Source of the DNA: Immundisolibacteraceae bacterium
GTDB lineage: Bacteria > Pseudomonadota > Gammaproteobacteria > Immundisolibacterales > Immundisolibacteraceae
Direction of reading: 5' to 3'
Length of the DNA stretch: 15,631 nt
NCBI GenBank assembly: GCA_016763355.1
Contig: JAESTY010000221.1
Coordinates: 1 to 15,631 of the forward strand
Positions within the stretch are counted from its first letter, which is position 1, and every line of letters starts with the position of its first letter. This document shows positions 1-7,504 of the stretch, piece after piece. The translations under genes were made by a program, and so were the position numbers. The notes under the pieces are model-generated. The model searched no databases. It saw only the letters and a program-made list of their open reading frames with translations, and had not been told where the DNA came from.

Positions 1-726
1 CCCCATAAAACCACCCGTACCTGAGTAGATTTGCGAGTTAATTCCTACGACTTCACCAGCCATATTAAACAGCGGACCGCCTGAGTTACCTGGGTTGATG
101 GCCACATCGGTCTGAATAAATGGCACATAGCTGTCGCTTGGCAGGCTACGGCCCTTGGCACTAACAATACCGGCGGTAACCGAATGTTCAAATCCGAACG
201 GACTTCCGATTGCAGCGACCCATTCCCCTACCTTCAACTGTTCAGGATCACCGATGGTTAATGGCGATAAATTATTCGCATCGATTTTCAGTACGGCCAC
301 ATCTGAACGGGCATCCGAACCAATCAATTCAGCGACGAATTCCCGACGATCATTCAAACGAACAATAATCTCATCCGCGCCGTCAATCACATGGTGGTTG
401 GTCAGTAAATAGCCATCGGCTGAAACGATAAATCCAGATCCCAGCGATCGAGCAGGTGCAATCGGGCCATCACTACCTCGAGGATCACCAAAAAAATGTC
501 TAAAAAAATCGTCCATCGGAGCGCCCGGGGACATCTGCGGTGGCCGTCGACCAGGACCATGGCGTTTGCGTTCCTGTTTGGTACTGATGTTGACCACCGA
601 CGGGCCGGCCTTATCGGCCAGGGCGACAAAGTCAGGCAATTTAGTTGCCAGGGCTGGCGCTGGGTTAATGCCGTTCAACACAAACAGCAACGTTCCCAAC
701 GAAACAATTTTTTTAACTATCCGCAA
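1..726 (-). CDS. mucD: DegP/MucD-type periplasmic serine protease, N-terminal 242 residues (cut by left edge)
   Basis: HtrA-family trypsin-like protease that degrades or refolds damaged periplasmic proteins. The first residues look like a signal peptide (RIVKK, hydrophobic stretch, then PALA, with cleavage likely near residue 27). The protease domain shows the full triad: H112 in TNHHV, D142 in RSDVAVL and S215 in GNSGGPL. The flexible LA-loop stretch DDFFRHFFGD lies at 72-81. The PDZ domains lie beyond the window. The start is a TTG at 726 with AGGAG six bases upstream; no in-frame ATG fits as well. It is the fifth gene of the sigma-E operon, 58 nt after rseC. This linkage is typical of Pseudomonas algU-mucABCD and absent in E. 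coli. A degQ-type name is possible, but the operon position favours MucD. Confidence 0.95.
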   Translation of the reverse strand, partial: MRIVKKIVSLGTLLFVLNGINPAPALATKLPDFVALADKAGPSVVNISTKQERKRHGPGRRPPQMSPGAPMDDFFRHFFGDPRGSDGPIAPARSLGSGFIVSADGYLLTNHHVIDGADEIIVRLNDRREFVAELIGSDARSDVAVLKIDANNLSPLTIGDPEQLKVGEWVAAIGSPFGFEHSVTAGIVSAKGRSLPSDSYVPFIQTDVAINPGNSGGPLFNMAGEVVGINSQIYSGTGGFMG

Positions 727-784
727 TTTAGTCTCCTGACCATTCAAATATTTTTCAGCAATCCGCTATCGAATTTCTAACCAA

Positions 785-1219
785 TCAATCCCGATCAGCC
801 ATTAATGTTTGGGCCATATTTTGAAAAACTCTACCGGCACTTTGAGAGGCTACCAGTCGCCGAAAACCGATCAACCAGACGATAGTGCCGATCAACGCAG
901 CCAAAATAGCACCAGCGTCACCATACCAATAATGCCCACTGCCCGCTGTGGCTATCAGCCAAATCAACGGCAGCAGATAAGCCAATAAAGAAGTCCGCAA
1001 CAAATGCGATTCTTTAATAGATAATCGCAACCGGTTGCCTGCAGCAGCGTTAACTCGATTCGGTAATTTCAACAGTTGCCGCGAAGACAATAGCTTGCCC
1101 CAAATTGCACCACTACAACCATTTCCCTGGCGACAACGCAGACAATTGCTATCAATATTACGCATCAACCAGACAAATTGTTCATCGGCCCGCTCAACCC
1201 GGGCGGTGACTTCAATCAT
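785..1219 (-). CDS. rseC: RseC/MucC inner-membrane sigma-E modulator
   Basis: A 144-residue protein with the RseC/MucC layout: a short cytoplasmic N-terminal domain with clustered cysteines (C26, C29, C35), two hydrophobic membrane segments (about 73-93 and 101-119), and a short charged tail. The family modulates sigma-E activity and has been linked to electron-transfer (Rsx/Rnf) control of redox factors. The ATG lies two bases after the rseB stop, so translation is probably coupled. The enteric pattern is C, then CxxC, then GCG. Here the region reads CLRC followed by GNGCSG, so at least one upstream cysteine seems to be missing. Assignment rests on the membrane layout, the cysteines and the operon position. 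Confidence 0.9.
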   Translation of the reverse strand: MIEVTARVERADEQFVWLMRNIDSNCLRCRQGNGCSGAIWGKLLSSRQLLKLPNRVNAAAGNRLRLSIKESHLLRTSLLAYLLPLIWLIATAGSGHYWYGDAGAILAALIGTIVWLIGFRRLVASQSAGRVFQNMAQTLMADRD

Positions 1220-1221
1220 GG

Positions 1222-2193
1222 TTATTGGCCTACAGGATCAGATGGGGCGGTTGATTCTGCCGAGGCGGCGAGCCCACCAGGCTGTAATGAATTGAAAATC
1301 ATGCTCAAGGTAGCCACAGGGACTTCTCCCATCACGGTCACCTGATTATCAGACACGGTGCCGGTGAGGGCGTTAACGATGCCGGTGTTAACCGATTGAT
1401 TCGAAAATTCATCGCCATCCTGTACGGGTTCAATAAACACCGATACGGTGGCCAACCCATCGGAAAACAGTAAATGATCGACCACCGCCTGACGTTGTCC
1501 GGCATAACGTCGCATTGATTGCAAAGCAAAACCTGGCGGAATTTTTCCAACTCGCCAGTTAGTTAAATGACCTGTTTCTGGAGCTAGTAGCTGGGGTGGT
1601 GATAGTTGCACTTCAGCTACCGGTATAGAACCACCGGCTGCATCCAGGTCTACACTGCTAAAACTAAACTGCTCAATTACCTGACCGGTTGAGTTGAGCA
1701 TCTGCGCGCGCAACAACAGCCCGGAACCAAGTTCAGACCAGAGTCTAAAACCAAAACGATAGCCATCTTCCGGCTCCACGTTGACCACCTGTGCCTGATG
1801 CTCTGCAACCCGATCAATACCCCCAAGGGAAATTTGATAGAGACCGTTGAGCGCCTGCAAACGCTGAGGCAGTAGAGTGGAAAATGGCAGGTTTTCAGTT
1901 TCTGCTGACCCACCATAGCCACTCGCAGCCATTAACCCTGGTTGCCCGCCACCCAATAAAGTTTCGTTCGGTGGACCATCCAGCGAGAATACTCTTTGAT
2001 GAACACCTTCACTATCAACCAGGTGAACCACCCGCATATGGCGCATTAGGTCGCCGCGAACAAAAACAAAATCTCCGCGGTAACTGATGGTACTGGCAGC
2101 CTGTTCCATCCGTCTAAGCCAGTCTGACTGATCCTGGGCGAGTGCTGTTTCCAGCGGCAATAAACAGACTAGCGCTAACCAGATTCTGTTCAC
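1222..2193 (-). CDS. rseB: RseB/MucB periplasmic negative regulator of sigma-E
   Basis: A 323-residue secreted protein. The signal peptide (LALVCLLPLETALA, cleavage about residue 19) is followed by the MucB/RseB sequence: an N-terminal lipid-binding LolA-like domain (about 20-200, with SYRGDFVFVRG and HQRVFSLDGPPNE) and a smaller C-terminal domain that contacts the anti-sigma factor. In the family, RseB shields RseA from its site-1 protease and senses mislocalised lipopolysaccharide or lipoprotein. The start codon is GTG at 2193, giving MNRIW. The rseA stop lies only three bases upstream and the Shine-Dalgarno is poor, so expression probably depends on coupling to rseA. Length is close to the family norm. 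Confidence 0.94.
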   Translation of the reverse strand: MNRIWLALVCLLPLETALAQDQSDWLRRMEQAASTISYRGDFVFVRGDLMRHMRVVHLVDSEGVHQRVFSLDGPPNETLLGGGQPGLMAASGYGGSAETENLPFSTLLPQRLQALNGLYQISLGGIDRVAEHQAQVVNVEPEDGYRFGFRLWSELGSGLLLRAQMLNSTGQVIEQFSFSSVDLDAAGGSIPVAEVQLSPPQLLAPETGHLTNWRVGKIPPGFALQSMRRYAGQRQAVVDHLLFSDGLATVSVFIEPVQDGDEFSNQSVNTGIVNALTGTVSDNQVTVMGEVPVATLSMIFNSLQPGGLAASAESTAPSDPVGQ

Positions 2194-2196
2194 GAT

Positions 2197-2907
2197 TTAC
2201 CGGCCCTGCCGACCGATGCGAGAATTTTTAACCGAAGCGCCTGTGCCATGGTTCACCACCCGAGCATAAGGCAACATACCCTGCATACCATTGGTAGCCG
2301 ACTGTTTAACATGGCTCACCAGGTAAGCATCAAGCTTTTCCTGAAAGCTTGCGGACAGCTGCGTGGGCTGCGTCGTTGAATTGAGCTGATCGGCCTGGCT
2401 ATCCTGACTAGACTCAGCTGTCTGCACAATTGCCGCAACATTTGAATTATCAGTCTCGACCGAATGAAGAGTCGTTTCACTACTAGCAAGAAAAGGTAAT
2501 TGGTCATCTAAACCAAGAAAATTATTCTGCTGAAACAATAAAACCGTCAGTGAAGCCACCGCAGCAGCAATACCAATGCCAGCTATTTGTCCCCAGGGTC
2601 TCGGGCCAGAAACAACATTAGCGCCAACGTCTGAGCTCGACGTTGCTTCGGCAGAATCAACACTAGATTGAACCGGAATCAATATTGCCGGTTCAGACTC
2701 AAGTGCCATGCGCACCCGGTCGGCAACGTCAACATTCACAACCTTGCCATCAGCGGCCCCACGCATCCAGTCACCCAACTGATGATACCTCTGCCAGGTC
2801 TGTCTCAGCTCCGGGGACTTCAGCACCTGATCAAGACTATTGCTCGATGCGGATTCCACTTCGTTATCTACCAGAGCTGAAACCTGTTCCTTCAATCTGT
2901 CATTCAT
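2197..2907 (-). CDS. rseA: RseA/MucA membrane anti-sigma-E factor
   Basis: A 236-residue single-pass membrane protein. The N-terminal part (1-70, MNDRLKEQVSALVDNE) is the cytoplasmic sigma-binding domain. A transmembrane helix runs about 105-126. The periplasmic tail ends with a MucA-like stretch, HVKQSATNGMQGMLPYARVV, the region associated with RseB binding. In the family it sequesters sigma-E until cleaved by AlgW/DegS and then RseP. I chose ATG 2907, which overlaps the rpoE stop by one base (TGATG). A GTG one codon upstream (2910) would add one residue, but the ATG gives the family-like start. The overlap couples its synthesis to that of its sigma factor. The linker at about 81-104 and the first half of the periplasmic domain are low-complexity and Ser/Thr-rich. 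Confidence 0.95.
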   Translation of the reverse strand: MNDRLKEQVSALVDNEVESASSNSLDQVLKSPELRQTWQRYHQLGDWMRGAADGKVVNVDVADRVRMALESEPAILIPVQSSVDSAEATSSSDVGANVVSGPRPWGQIAGIGIAAAVASLTVLLFQQNNFLGLDDQLPFLASSETTLHSVETDNSNVAAIVQTAESSQDSQADQLNSTTQPTQLSASFQEKLDAYLVSHVKQSATNGMQGMLPYARVVNHGTGASVKNSRIGRQGR

Positions 2908-3506
2908 CACACAACGTCCTCAACTTCATGTTCGCTTATTAGGGGGCGTAGCTTGCTGTCCAGCAGATGACGAGCTCGAAATATTCTCGACCTCACCGTG
3001 CCGATAGGACACTCCATTACTTCGGAAATTTCTTCATAGGTCAAACCGTCAAATTCACACATGGTTAACGCCAGCCGTAACTCCTCTGGCATCTCCTCCA
3101 GGGTTTTCTGAATGGTGCGCCGAATTTCCTCACTCATCATTTCACCCTCAGGAGACTCGTCTCCTTCAAGCTCATAGCCCTGCTCTGTCGCACCACTGGT
3201 AACATCCACATCACTACGCGGTGGACGACGACGAATGGTTACCAGATGATTTTTGGCTGCATTGGTAGCAATTCGGTAAAGCCAGGTATAGAAGGCACTA
3301 TCACCACGAAAATTCGGTAATGCCCGATAAGCTTTAATGAAAGCTTCCTGAGTCACATCTTCAACCTCAGCGGCATCAGAGATAAATCGTGAAATCAATT
3401 TGGCCACCCGCTGCTGGTACTTGCGCACCAACAGGTCAAAAGCGCCCTTATCACCACGTTGAACTCTGCGGACCAGCTCGGTATCAATATCCGCTTTGTC
3501 AGACAT
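2907..3506 (-). CDS. rpoE: RNA polymerase sigma-E / AlgU (ECF sigma factor)
   Basis: A 199-residue ECF sigma factor that directs transcription of envelope-stress genes. Sigma region 2 spans about 23-88, with the core-binding and -10 recognition stretch EVEDVTQEAFIKAYRALPNF and GDSAFYTWLYRIA. Region 4 spans about 139-184, with the helix-turn-helix LTYEEISEVMECPIGTVRSR that reads the -35. These segments are nearly identical to E. coli RpoE and Pseudomonas AlgU. It starts at ATG 3506 with only a weak ribosome site (GGCAACAG) and is the first gene of the rpoE-rseA-rseB-rseC-mucD operon. It probably transcribes itself from the promoter at 3595-3621. The acidic linker between regions 2 and 4 (about 104-127) is slightly long. 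Confidence 0.98.
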   Translation of the reverse strand: MSDKADIDTELVRRVQRGDKGAFDLLVRKYQQRVAKLISRFISDAAEVEDVTQEAFIKAYRALPNFRGDSAFYTWLYRIATNAAKNHLVTIRRRPPRSDVDVTSGATEQGYELEGDESPEGEMMSEEIRRTIQKTLEEMPEELRLALTMCEFDGLTYEEISEVMECPIGTVRSRIFRARHLLDSKLRPLISEHEVEDVV

Positions 3507-3810
3507 CTGTTGCCATGTTTTTATAGTGCCTTGTAATGCGGCATTTGGCCGTCAAAAGCAGACCCACTCCACCCCGTAATTTCCCATGCCATAAACAGAC
3601 CACGGTCTAAGAGCAAAGTTCGGCATCAGCAATGACTAAGTTAAAATATTCGCCAGTCAGGACGCTTCTGTTTGTTTCTGAACCCTGGTTGATATTCTGT
3701 ATGCTGCAAAACGATCACTATCGTGTTCAAAAATATTAGTAATCTTTCAGCGATATCGATCAAACTTAAGGTCAGACATTACCCTATTTTTCCGCTTCAC
3801 GGATTGCCAT
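3507..3810. other. Divergent rpoE/nadB intergenic region
   Basis: This 304-nt noncoding stretch separates rpoE (leftward) from nadB (rightward). The left half carries the sigma-E-type promoter for rpoE. The right half (about 3640-3810) is AT-rich and must hold the nadB promoter. I see only weak candidates there, such as TTGTTT (3672-3677) with TATTCT 15 nt downstream (3693-3698), and none is convincing. I see no RNA gene or strong hairpin. Confidence 0.6.
3595..3621 (-). promoter_or_regulatory. Sigma-E/AlgU-type promoter of rpoE
   Basis: Read on the minus strand, GAACTT (3616-3621) is followed by a 16-nt spacer and TCTGT (3595-3599). This matches the known sigma-E/AlgU pattern GAACTT-N16/17-TCTGA. 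Transcription would begin near 3588, giving a leader of about 80 nt before the rpoE ATG. Position, orientation and spacing all fit the autoregulated promoter found upstream of rpoE/algU in other gammaproteobacteria. A housekeeping promoter may also exist, but I cannot place one. Confidence 0.8.
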
Positions 3811-3813
3811 TTG

Positions 3814-5424
3814 ATGAACCCCGTTAGTCAGCAAACAGATCTCTTAATCATTGGCGCTGGTGCTGCCGGACTTAGCCTGGCATTACGCCTTGCAGATCAG
3901 GCTAACGTCATCCTGATTGGCAAAGGCGCGCTCACTGAAGGTTCTTCTAAATACGCCCAGGGTGGCATCGCCGCCGTGTTGTCCGATTCTGATTCTATCG
4001 AAGCCCACCTGTTAGATACCCTGGAGGCAGGCGACGGCCTCTGCGACGAACAGGCAGTGCGCTTCACCGTTGAACGCGGTCAGGAGAATATCCGCTGGCT
4101 CATTAATCAAGGGGTCAACTTTACCCGTCGCAGTAATCCCCCCGCTGGTGATGACTTCACCAATTATCACCTCACCCGTGAAGGTGGCCATGGTGAACGT
4201 CGAGTCATTCATGCCGCCGACACCACGGGTTTGGCCATTGTTGAAACCCTGGAGCACAAGGTCCGACTACACCCCAACGTCACCCTGCTGGACTACCACA
4301 TCGCACTGGATCTGGTGACAACGGATAATCCAGACGGCGGCAAGACCTGTGTCGGCGCTTACATTTATGATCGCAAACATCACCGCGTCACGGTGATTTC
4401 CGCCCGTTCCGTGGCGCTGGCAACCGGCGGCGCGAGCAAGGTTTATCTCTACACCAGCAATCCAGATACCTCCACCGGCGATGGTATCGCCATGGCCTGG
4501 CGCGCCGGGTGTCGCGTTGGCAACATGGAATTTGTTCAATTTCATCCGACCTGCCTTTATCATGCTGATGCGGGCTCATTCCTGATCTCAGAAGCATTAC
4601 GCGGCGAAGGCGCTAAGTTAAAACTGCCAACCGGCGAAGCCTTTATGCATCGCTACGATTCACGACAGGAGCTCGCGCCTCGGGATATCGTCGCCCGTGC
4701 AATCGATAGCGAAATGAAGCTACATGGGTTCGATCATGTACTTCTTGATATCAGCCATAAGCCGGCTGAATTCATCCTGCAACATTTCCCGGCAATTGCC
4801 AGCCAGTGCCAGAACTACGGTCTGGACATTACTACCATGCCGATTCCAGTGGTCCCAGCAGCCCACTACCTTTGTGGCGGCATCGTCACTGACCTTAACG
4901 GTCGCACCGATATCGACGGCCTCTACGCCTTGGGAGAGTGCAGCTATACCGGTTTGCATGGTGCTAATCGACTGGCTAGTAACTCACTGCTGGAATGTCT
5001 GGTATTCGCCCAGTCTTCGGCCAAAGACATCAGCGAGCTGCTTCAACGCCAGCCCGAACCCACGATCGAAATAACCTCCTGGGATGAAAGCCGGGTCACA
5101 GATTCTGATGAAGAGGTGGTAGTCGCCCACAACTGGGAAGAATTGCGCCGATTCATGTGGGATTATGTGGGCGTGGTTCGCACCAACAAAAGATTGCAGC
5201 GGGCAGCAAGCCGACTTGCGTTGTTAAACCAGGAAATCAACGAGTATTACCGCCACTTCAGGGTCAGTAATGACCTGATAGAACTGAGGAACCTGGTCCT
5301 GGTTGCCGACTTAATTGTCCGCTCGGCCAGGCAACGTACCGAGAGCCGGGGACTGCACTACTCACTGGATTACCCGGATCAAATTGACCATCCACAGCCG
5401 ACCATTCTCACCCCGGATGGATGA
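3814..5424 (+). CDS. nadB: L-aspartate oxidase (quinolinate synthase B)
   Basis: FAD enzyme that oxidises L-aspartate to iminoaspartate, the first step of de novo NAD synthesis, feeding NadA. The dinucleotide-binding motif GAGAAG is at 14-19. The active-site region shows SSKYAQGGIAA, HLTREGGHGERR and H244, R290, H351 and R386, which fall at the same numbers as the E. coli catalytic residues when counting from ATG 3814. That supports this start over the TTG immediately upstream (3811). The C-terminal helical domain (about 440-536) is complete, and the 536-residue length matches the family. The ribosome site is weak (ACGGA). It is divergent from rpoE, as in E. coli and Pseudomonas. Confidence 0.98.
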   Translation: MNPVSQQTDLLIIGAGAAGLSLALRLADQANVILIGKGALTEGSSKYAQGGIAAVLSDSDSIEAHLLDTLEAGDGLCDEQAVRFTVERGQENIRWLINQGVNFTRRSNPPAGDDFTNYHLTREGGHGERRVIHAADTTGLAIVETLEHKVRLHPNVTLLDYHIALDLVTTDNPDGGKTCVGAYIYDRKHHRVTVISARSVALATGGASKVYLYTSNPDTSTGDGIAMAWRAGCRVGNMEFVQFHPTCLYHADAGSFLISEALRGEGAKLKLPTGEAFMHRYDSRQELAPRDIVARAIDSEMKLHGFDHVLLDISHKPAEFILQHFPAIASQCQNYGLDITTMPIPVVPAAHYLCGGIVTDLNGRTDIDGLYALGECSYTGLHGANRLASNSLLECLVFAQSSAKDISELLQRQPEPTIEITSWDESRVTDSDEEVVVAHNWEELRRFMWDYVGVVRTNKRLQRAASRLALLNQEINEYYRHFRVSNDLIELRNLVLVADLIVRSARQRTESRGLHYSLDYPDQIDHPQPTILTPDG

Positions 5425-5449
5425 CAGGTACCCCGGATGAATAACAGTT
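5410..5449. repeat. 20-bp imperfect tandem duplication across the nadB stop
   Basis: Positions 5410-5429 and 5430-5449 are adjacent 20-bp copies matching at 17 of 20 positions; the first 10 bases (ACCCCGGATG) are identical. The nadB stop (5422-5424) lies in the first copy, so the second is downstream of the coding region. It looks like a small slippage duplication that has since diverged. Confidence 0.75.
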
Positions 5450-5484
5450 ATCTAGATAGTTGAACTCTACTGCACATAACTATG

Positions 5485-5514
5485 CTGGATTTGGTTGTTC
5501 CGGATTTGGTCATT
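5485..5514. repeat. 15-bp imperfect tandem repeat in the nadB-ygfX gap
   Basis: Positions 5485-5499 and 5500-5514 are adjacent 15-bp units (core GGATTTGGT) matching at 12 of 15 positions. They lie in the short convergent gap between nadB and ygfX, just past the 20-bp duplication. No function is apparent. Confidence 0.5.
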
Positions 5515-5525
5515 CTGGTATTAAG

Positions 5526-5945
5526 TCATTCTGTGATCGATGCCATTATCACAACCCGCAGCTGTCGGAACGGCTCAGATGCAACCGCATCGGCCGGTAT
5601 GATCAAAGCGTACTTCTGGCCATTTGGATCTTTAAACCGCAACATCACCAGTAACGGGTGGCAAAAACCACCTGGCAGCAGTTTGAGAGAGTCAGATGGT
5701 CGCCCTTGCCGAGTATCTACCTGCCATTGGTTGTCGCTAATTAGCTTGAGCGAGACGATAGACTCAGGGCTATATCGCGCTATGTGAACCCACCATTGCT
5801 GGAACAAATAGGCAGCTCCAACCAATGCCGACACCCCGGCCCAATAACCGGGTAACGACCAGAAACCAATCTGAGCCAACCCACCGCCAACCAACAGCAA
5901 CAGGCTAAAACCTGGGGACTTACCCAGGGTTAGAGTGAGCTGCAT
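5526..5945 (-). CDS. YgfX/CptA-family small inner-membrane protein
   Basis: A 139-residue protein with two N-terminal hydrophobic segments (about 12-29 and 33-49) followed by a soluble domain. It resembles the YgfX family (called CptA in toxin-antitoxin literature) in length, topology and a C-terminal stretch similar to LxLxxDxxxxxxFRxLRVxL. Identity is weak, so the call rests largely on its place directly after sdhE; sdhE-ygfX is a conserved pair. Its ATG (5945) lies inside the sdhE coding region, so the two genes overlap by 26 nt and are probably translationally coupled. E. coli YgfX was reported as an inhibitor of cell division, though the toxin role is disputed. I infer a membrane partner of SdhE rather than a proven toxin. 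Confidence 0.75.
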   Translation of the reverse strand: MQLTLTLGKSPGFSLLLLVGGGLAQIGFWSLPGYWAGVSALVGAAYLFQQWWVHIARYSPESIVSLKLISDNQWQVDTRQGRPSDSLKLLPGGFCHPLLVMLRFKDPNGQKYALIIPADAVASEPFRQLRVVIMASITE

Positions 5946-6174
5946 CGAGAATTTTTTTCAACATTTGCTGTTGATCAGGGGCTGAGGGCTGATTCCGATC
6001 TAGAAACATGTCTAGCAACTCTTCGTCGGAAAGTTCTAATAGATCGGCTAATGCCTGCAATTCCTGGTCACTCAGCTGCTCAAATGGATAACGCTGGCGA
6101 AAGCGCTGTAATACGATGTCCAGCTCTAATTTGCCGCGGCGCAACTGCCACTTCAATGACCCCAAATCAACCAT
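5920..6174 (-). CDS. sdhE: SdhE (YgfY/CptB) FAD assembly factor
   Basis: A small, largely alpha-helical protein of 84 residues. It carries the family signature RRGKLELD (12-19), including the RGxxE motif needed to attach FAD covalently to succinate dehydrogenase and fumarate reductase flavoproteins. I placed the start at ATG 6174 because the family begins just ahead of this motif. The open frame continues to a TTG at 6210, but the added residues look unlike SdhE. AGGAG lies about 13 nt upstream of the ATG, a long spacing. It precedes and overlaps ygfX, and nadB, another flavoprotein gene, lies nearby as in Pseudomonas. Confidence 0.92.
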   Translation of the reverse strand: MVDLGSLKWQLRRGKLELDIVLQRFRQRYPFEQLSDQELQALADLLELSDEELLDMFLDRNQPSAPDQQQMLKKILDAAHSNPG

Positions 6175-6341
6175 TGCTAAACCAACACTCCTGATAAAAA
6201 TGATTAACAAAAACGCTACGGACGCAAGCCATTGTTATTGTTCAACGGTTAAATTTGTCACACCTACTTACCGCCGTCACCAAATCAGTTCAAAATGGCT
6301 GTTGGGTTTTGTAATCCCTGGACCTATCATCTCTAACAGCT

Positions 6342-6393
6342 GTATTCCCAGAGCTGGATTCCGAAGCTTATATTCCCCAGTCTATATTCCCAG
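6342..6393. repeat. Three short TATTCCC(C)AG repeats upstream of ygfZ
   Basis: Three near-identical short units, 6342-6351 (GTATTCCCAG), 6369-6380 (TATATTCCCCAG) and 6383-6393 (TATATTCCCAG), lie just upstream of the ygfZ start in the gap between divergent sdhE and ygfZ. The last two begin 14 bp apart. They could be protein-binding sites or slippage products; I cannot assign a factor. Confidence 0.5.
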
Positions 6394-6409
6394 ACCACCG
6401 AGGCAAACC

Positions 6410-7441
6410 GTGACCCAAAATAAGACAAGCTGGCTAAATTTTTGTGACCGATTCCCCGCAAACCCTCAGCAACCAACTTCAGGTTCAGTGCTGAAAATCG
6501 CTCTGCTCAACCATCTCGGTATCTTAAATATCACCGGAGAGGACGCAGCCTCATTTCTGCAGAGTCAATTGACCAATGATGCCAATCAACTGTCCAAAGA
6601 TAGTGGCCAGATTAGTGGCTATTGTAATCACAAGGGCCGTTTATTAGGTCTGTTCCAGCTGATTGCGACCGACACCGGGTTCCTCGCCATCACACCAAGC
6701 GAAGTGCTGGAATCGCTGACCAAGCGTCTACAGATGTTTGTAATGCGCTCGTCGGTCACACTAAAAAACCTAACGGAATCCGATGGAGTTGCCAGCATCT
6801 GGGGTGATGACGCCGCCAGTTGGCTAGCTGGCAGAGGTTTTCAAGCCGGGGCAGAACACTACAGCTGCCGACAAAGTACTAAATTTCCGCTAGTTACCCT
6901 GGTTCGCCAACCCGGTGATACCGACTCGTTTCTGCTGCTGGGGCCCAAACAACAGCTAGCAGAATTTTTCCTGGAATCGACCGAAAAAGCTCCGGCTTTC
7001 AGCCATGAAAACGACTGGAAACTTGAAACTATTAACAACGGCCAACCGACGGTTGTAACAGCGACCAGCGATGCCTTTATCCCTCAAATGATTAACCTTG
7101 ATTTAATCAATGGGGTAAGTTTTCAAAAAGGTTGTTATCCCGGTCAGGAAATCGTCGCGCGAACCCGATATCTGGGGAAACTCAAAAAACGCATGATGCT
7201 GTTTGAAATCGATGCAGACAATTCTGAACCCGTCCCGGTAGCCGGGGATCCGATAATGGCCGAGGGCAATGAGCAAAGTGTCGGCACCGTGGTAGATGCT
7301 TCGATTTTGTCGGGCGGCCACTATCGGTTACTTGCTGTTATTCGACTCGCTGCGCTAGAAAAGCCTTTATCGGTCAACGGCCTTGAATTATCGCTATTAG
7401 AACTACCCTATGCGTTCCCGACAGAAGCAGAAGCAACCTGA
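6410..7441 (+). CDS. ygfZ: YgfZ-type folate-binding protein for Fe-S enzyme activity
   Basis: A homologue of the glycine-cleavage T-protein fold that binds tetrahydrofolate and supports synthesis or repair of certain Fe-S enzymes, such as MiaB in E. coli. The diagnostic motif KGCYPGQE is present with the essential cysteine at residue 242 of 343, near the E. coli position (C228). The N-terminal GILNITGEDAASFLQSQLTND and CNHKGRLLG are typical. The start is GTG 6410, with GAGG six bases upstream. The frame is open 98 codons further left, but that part runs antisense into sdhE and has no YgfZ-like sequence. It is divergent from sdhE; the neighbourhood nadB-ygfX-sdhE-ygfZ is conserved in Pseudomonas. 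Confidence 0.93.
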   Translation: MTQNKTSWLNFCDRFPANPQQPTSGSVLKIALLNHLGILNITGEDAASFLQSQLTNDANQLSKDSGQISGYCNHKGRLLGLFQLIATDTGFLAITPSEVLESLTKRLQMFVMRSSVTLKNLTESDGVASIWGDDAASWLAGRGFQAGAEHYSCRQSTKFPLVTLVRQPGDTDSFLLLGPKQQLAEFFLESTEKAPAFSHENDWKLETINNGQPTVVTATSDAFIPQMINLDLINGVSFQKGCYPGQEIVARTRYLGKLKKRMMLFEIDADNSEPVPVAGDPIMAEGNEQSVGTVVDASILSGGHYRLLAVIRLAALEKPLSVNGLELSLLELPYAFPTEAEAT

Positions 7442-7504
7442 ACCGAGACTGCCTGTAGCAGACAAGGGCTTTTAATGGTCTCTCTGAAGTCGACCGAACA
7501 GCGA

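Noticed and set aside
3811..3813. TTG one codon upstream of nadB ATG as start
   Set aside because: With ATG 3814, catalytic residues fall at the exact E. coli numbers, and an ATG is preferred.
4267..4563. Minus-strand open frames inside nadB
   Set aside because: They are shadows of the nadB coding frame with no ribosome site or recognisable sequence.
5449..5458. Palindrome TATCTAGATA downstream of nadB
   Set aside because: It is only 10 bp, flanks do not extend it, and such palindromes are expected by chance.
6116..6409. Open frame extending ygfZ by 98 codons upstream
   Set aside because: It runs antisense to the sdhE start, contains no YgfZ-like sequence, and GTG 6410 has a suitable Shine-Dalgarno and family-like start.
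7442..7504. Terminator between convergent ygfZ and the TPR gene
   Set aside because: Only a weak GAGAC/GTCTC pairing with a long loop and no U-tract is visible.
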